Positions 60,489-64,000 of a stretch of DNA of 64,000 bases are shown here, one piece after another. The stretch is from contig JARDVN010000001.1 of assembly GCA_028994555.1 (NCBI GenBank), positions 1,054,001 to 1,118,000 of the forward strand. Direction: 5' to 3'. A program made the position numbers and the translations under genes. The notes under the pieces are model-generated. The model was not told the DNA's origin. It worked only from the letters and a program-made list of their open reading frames with translations, and ran no database searches. Position 1 is the first letter of the stretch. Each line of letters begins with the position of its first letter. Source of the DNA: Citrobacter amalonaticus (GTDB lineage: Bacteria > Pseudomonadota > Gammaproteobacteria > Enterobacterales > Enterobacteriaceae).

Positions 60489-62053
60489 TTAATTATTTGC
60501 CAGCCAGTTATCTACCCGGGATCGAACCTGTCCAACCCTCACGCCGTAAATAACCTGAACTTCATTTTGATTACGCACTACGCCATTGGCGCCGGTACTC
60601 TTTAATAAGGCTTCATCAATTTTGTCGGGATGATGGAGCGCGACGCGTAATCGGGTAAAACAGTTATCAACAGAAATAATATTTTCTTTGCCGCCTAAAC
60701 CTTTAATGATCTCATCGGTGACGGCCTGGCTCGCGTTGGCCTTTTTTATTGCGATACTCTTCTTTGCTGTAGAGTTTCACTTCGCCATCATCTTCGCGTC
60801 CCGGTGTTTTCAGATTGAGTCTGACAACCAGCGTTCGGAAAATCACATAGTACGCGGCGAATTGCCCGATACCGATCAAAACGTAGAGCGGCCAGCGGGT
60901 GAGGGCTGCCGGTAGCGGCAGGTTATAAATCAGAAACTCAATGAGCCCGGACGCGCCCCACGGGCGAACTGTCAGCAGATCGCAAATCGCCTGAGAGGCG
61001 GCGGTCAGCGTGGCGTGAATCAGCCATAACAGCGGCGAAATAAATAAGAATGTAAATTCAATAGGTTCCGTAATGCCGGTTAAAATAGAGGTAATAATAG
61101 CGGGCAACAGAATTGCCTTCGCCATCATTTTCTTCTCCGGCGTCGCGGTGTGGTAGAACGCCAGCGCCGCGCCAGAAAGGCCAAAGATCGTTGTCATCCC
61201 CTGCTGAGAAAAGCGCAGGGCTTCGTTCATCACCGGGGTGAGATCCGGATGGCGCATATAGGCCAGGAAGATAGCCTGCGTCCCGGAGACCACTTGCCCA
61301 TCAACGTTCAGCGTCCCGCCAATCTGAGTCAACTGGAACGGTGACCAGACGAAGTGGTGCAGTCCCGTTGGAATGAGGAATTTCTCAAAAAAAGCCATAG
61401 ACAAACACCCCGGCCACACCTGCGTTTTTCATGAAGCTGGTGAGTGCGGCAATGCCGTGCGTGATGAATGGCCAGAACCAGGTGAATGCAATGGCGTAAA
61501 AGAGGATCACCGGCGTCATAGCGATTAGGGTCAGTTTGGCGCCGCCATACATCGAGAGTGCGCCAGGCAGTTCAATACCAGAGACTTTATTGTGTACCCA
61601 GGCAATCGTGCAGCCGAGAATAATCCCTAAAAAAATCCCCATATCGACCACGACAAAACCTAAAATCTGTGTTTGTCCGGTGCCATAATATTCACCATTG
61701 ATCTTCTCAGCGATGCCGTGAGTATATTCCAGCCAGGAGTGGTTTGCGCCCAAAAACATAATAAAACACATGACGGCAACCAGTGCGACTTCGGTTTTTT
61801 TATCTTTTGCCAGACCATAGCTGATACCGACACAGAAAAGTAATCCCAGATTACCGAATAATGGCCAGAAGGTATCACCGAGGAGTTGACCTATTTGATG
61901 TAAAAAGCTGGTTTCGGAAATAAGTGTCGGGTTGGTTAATATTGAGCTTAAGGCCAGAATTAAGCCAATAACAGGTAAGAACAAGACCGCCCCGATCATT
62001 GCTCTGGAGAATCTTTGCATATCCGCCAGAATACGTTGACGTATTACAGACAT
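60489..62053 (-). CDS. PTS glucose/glucoside-family IICB permease
   Basis: About 520 residues after removing one base at A/T7 61387-61393 and A/T6 60742-60747. The IIC domain (residues 1-420) has the Glc-family signatures MIGAVLFLPVIGLILALSSI, QGMTTIFGLSGAALAFYHTA and GITEPIEFTFLF; the IIB domain at the C terminus has the phospho-accepting Cys in ISVDNCFTRLRV and ends VRSRVDNWLANN. Similar to GlvC/MalX-type transporters. The corrected stop at 60489 lies 12 bp before the GH4 gene. IIA must come from elsewhere, probably Crr. Confidence 0.88.
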
Positions 62054-62210
62054 GGCTATTCCTTTATTTTATGTAGGGTGTTTGTAATTATTAAATAAAA
62101 CTTCCAACGTAATCGTTATAACAACTCCCGGTGGGGATGAAAACCTGTTGCGGAAAATAGGCACAAATAACCGATAAATGAATACCTGTTTCGCTTTCAG
62201 GCGTAGAAGC

Positions 62211-62234
62211 CTCCCGGAATGAAGCATCCGGGAG
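62211..62234. terminator. Hairpin downstream of yicH
   Basis: Eight-base stem CTCCCGGA/TCCGGGAG with an eight-base loop, 14 bp after the corrected yicH stop on the minus strand; it could end yicH transcription, though the T tract is poor. Confidence 0.5.
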
Positions 62235-62247
62235 TGGGAAGAGGTGA

Positions 62248-63982
62248 TTACGGCGTAACGGGAACGGGGGGATACTGGAGCAGGTTCGGTTGATGTTACT
62301 TCGCCCGAGGTGACCACTCCGGCTTGCATGGTTTGCGTGACCTGCTGTTTATCCGCATTTATGGCGTGAAGCTGCCCATTCACCGTGGGTTTGAGGGGCG
62401 CGTCAGCCTGCACTGTGCCGCTGGCGGTCAGCTGAATATTGCCGTCACCTGAAATCGGTAGCGCGGGCCAGCCCCACTGCTGCAGGACGTTCACCGGGAC
62501 GCCGCGTCCATTCAGGCTAATCTGCGTCTGACGCAGCGGTAATTGCGACACGCTGGCGGTCGCTTCCAGAATCCCTCTTTCCGTAAAAGCGCTCAGTTCG
62601 CTGATATTCACCGTGCTGGCATTGGCGGCTAAAGACAAAGAGGGGCGACGTACGTCGACGCGGTTGAAGGTGGCGGCGGCGGCATTCAGGGTCGCGTTTC
62701 CGCTCCAGACACCCCATTTCTGGTTCTGCACTAACCCCAGATTGGCGCCATAGCCATCCAGCGCGGTCAACTGCCACGGGAACGTCGGGTCGATATCAAT
62801 GACCAGATTGCGGCTGGCATTAAATTTCTTCAGCGTCAGGCTGTTGAGCCAGGCGGGCAGTGGCTGCATCCAGCGCTGTTTCCAGTTTTCCGGCAGGGTG
62901 TACTCGATGCCCGCGATGGCCGCATCATCGAGGATTAAGGCTTTACCCTCGCGCAGCCAGTTGCCGGAGGTTCTGACCATGCCGCCCTCCCAGCGGGTGG
63001 TGAACTGGCGTAGCGCGATGCCTTGCGGTGAAAACTCGGCATTCAGAATAGGATCAAACAAGTGCAATGAGCCAAAAATGAACTCGCTGGCATTCATCGA
63101 CAATTTGCCTTCCTGCGTCTGCCAGTCGTCCTTGCTGAAGGTCAGGTTACGCAAGCTGAGATCCAGATCGGTGACCGCCCAGTCCGGGCCCTGTAGACGC
63201 GCGTCAGTGACCTCAAGGCGGTTAATCTGTAGCGACGGAATAGTGGTAAGCGGCGCGAAAAAGTCTCTCAGCGATTTATCGCTTTGCAATCGGATATCGT
63301 TCAGTCGCAGATTTTCAACCATCCAGCTACCGTCGGCATGGCGCTTTGCCACGCCGGTTAAAGCACCGCGCGCGATATCCGCGCCGATAGTGCTTAATGT
63401 CACCTGTTCGTTATCAATACTGCCTTCAATCAGGACGTTAGCGGCGGGAACATCGTTCAGTGTCAGTGAACCGGCGCTGAGTTGAATCTGGGCTTTACTA
63501 CCAAGCACTTTACCGGCTTCTGGCAGCCAGGGGATGATGCCGCCATTTACCCGCTGAGCGCTCAGATTCCACTCGCTGTCAGGGCTGTTAAACGCCATAT
63601 CCTGTAACTGCAGGCGATCGGCCTGGAAGGGTAACGGTGCTGTATGAGGGGAAATATTCAGGGTGCCGTTTTGTAGCAGGATCGTATCGACATATCGCGG
63701 ATGGGTCAGTTGGCGAGTGCTCAGGCCAATATCGACCGTTTTAGCCACAAGTGTTGCAGGTTGACCGTCGCGTCCAAAGGTGACGTTTTTCAGCAGGATA
63801 TGCGAAGGAGAAGAAAAACGATGGTCCATCGCCTCAAAAGACAACCGATACTCGCTGTGCTCAGATATCCAGGCACTGACGTGTTCTGCACCCCAGCGTG
63901 TTTGCAGCAGGAAATAGAGGCCGAGAATCACCACCAGAAGGGCATTCAGCACGTAGAGAATCAGCTTTCCAATAAATTTCAT
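62248..63982 (-). CDS. yicH: AsmA-family protein YicH
   Basis: About 577 residues: one N-terminal membrane anchor (LILYVLNALLVVILGLYFLL) and a long periplasmic beta-rich AsmA-like body (HVSAWISEHSEYRLSFEAMD; C-terminal WPALPISGDGNIQLTASGTV). A C/G6 run at 62266-62271 shifts the last codons; with five it ends APVSPVPVTP at 62248, close to the E. coli length (569), whereas the uncorrected frame adds about 60 implausible residues. AsmA proteins are proposed to bridge the envelope for lipid transport. Start ATG 63982 is 18 bp from the window edge. Confidence 0.9.
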
Positions 63983-64000
63983 GGTCTTCCATCCTGCGAA

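Noticed and set aside
62069..62247. C-terminal extension of YicH
   Set aside because: It arises only from the extra base at 62266-62271; with five bases the protein stops at 62248 at the normal length.
12338..62271. Programmed ribosomal frameshifting at the G, A or T runs
   Set aside because: The sites occur in unrelated housekeeping genes whose E. coli orthologues are uninterrupted, and none has a downstream pseudoknot or internal Shine-Dalgarno arrangement that I can see.

Overview
The window is Enterobacteriaceae chromosome. The backbone gene order is the Escherichia coli one: uhpA-uhpB-uhpC-uhpT, ade, adeP, yicN, nepI, yicS, nlpA, yicL, selC, yicJ, yicI, yicH. Several inserts are ones known from Salmonella and Citrobacter (deoKPX, the dga D-glucosaminate operon, cigR), so a Citrobacter- or Salmonella-like organism is most likely; I cannot name the species.

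Layout. 1-3.4 kb: deoxyribose catabolism (deoK, deoP, deoX). 3.5-8.6 kb: the uhp hexose-phosphate uptake system, with UhpBC sensing, UhpA activating and UhpT transporting. 8.7-16.8 kb: a full-length Rhs polymorphic toxin with a candidate immunity gene, followed by three displaced, partly decayed Rhs core fragments, two of which carry their own toxin tip and candidate immunity gene. 16.8-22 kb: purine genes (ade, adeP, nepI) and yicN. 22-28.3 kb: a beta-glucoside/cellobiose-type PTS operon (IIB, IIC, GH1 phospho-glucosidase, IIA, LamB-type porin) facing a LacI-family regulator, with two palindromic operator candidates between them. 28.3-36.7 kb: yicS, a GNAT acetyltransferase, and the sigma-54-dependent dgaR/dgaABCDEF locus. 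36.8-39.3 kb: nlpA, yicL, cigR. 39.3-52.8 kb: an AT-rich selC-side accessory region with a six-gene chaperone/usher fimbrial operon, a SPATE-type serine protease autotransporter, a LuxR-type and an AraC-type regulator, a DUF1471 protein and an Old Yellow Enzyme. 53 kb: tRNA-Sec (selC). 53.4-57 kb: yicJI (alpha-xyloside use). 57-62 kb: an inserted module of an MFS permease, an RpiR regulator, a GH4 phospho-glycosidase and a PTS IICB. 62-64 kb: yicH.

A feature of the sequence itself shapes the annotation. At 44 homopolymer runs the reading frame breaks. At 43 of them removing one base restores the frame, and in every case I could compare from memory it also restores the E. coli or Salmonella protein length (Ade 588, AdeP 444, NlpA 272, YicJ 460, YicI 772 aa). 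These are most likely base-calling or consensus errors. I therefore annotate such genes as single CDSs over their full span and give the run position. Two nonsense codons and one non-homopolymer frameshift in the Rhs fragments do not fit this pattern and look like real decay.
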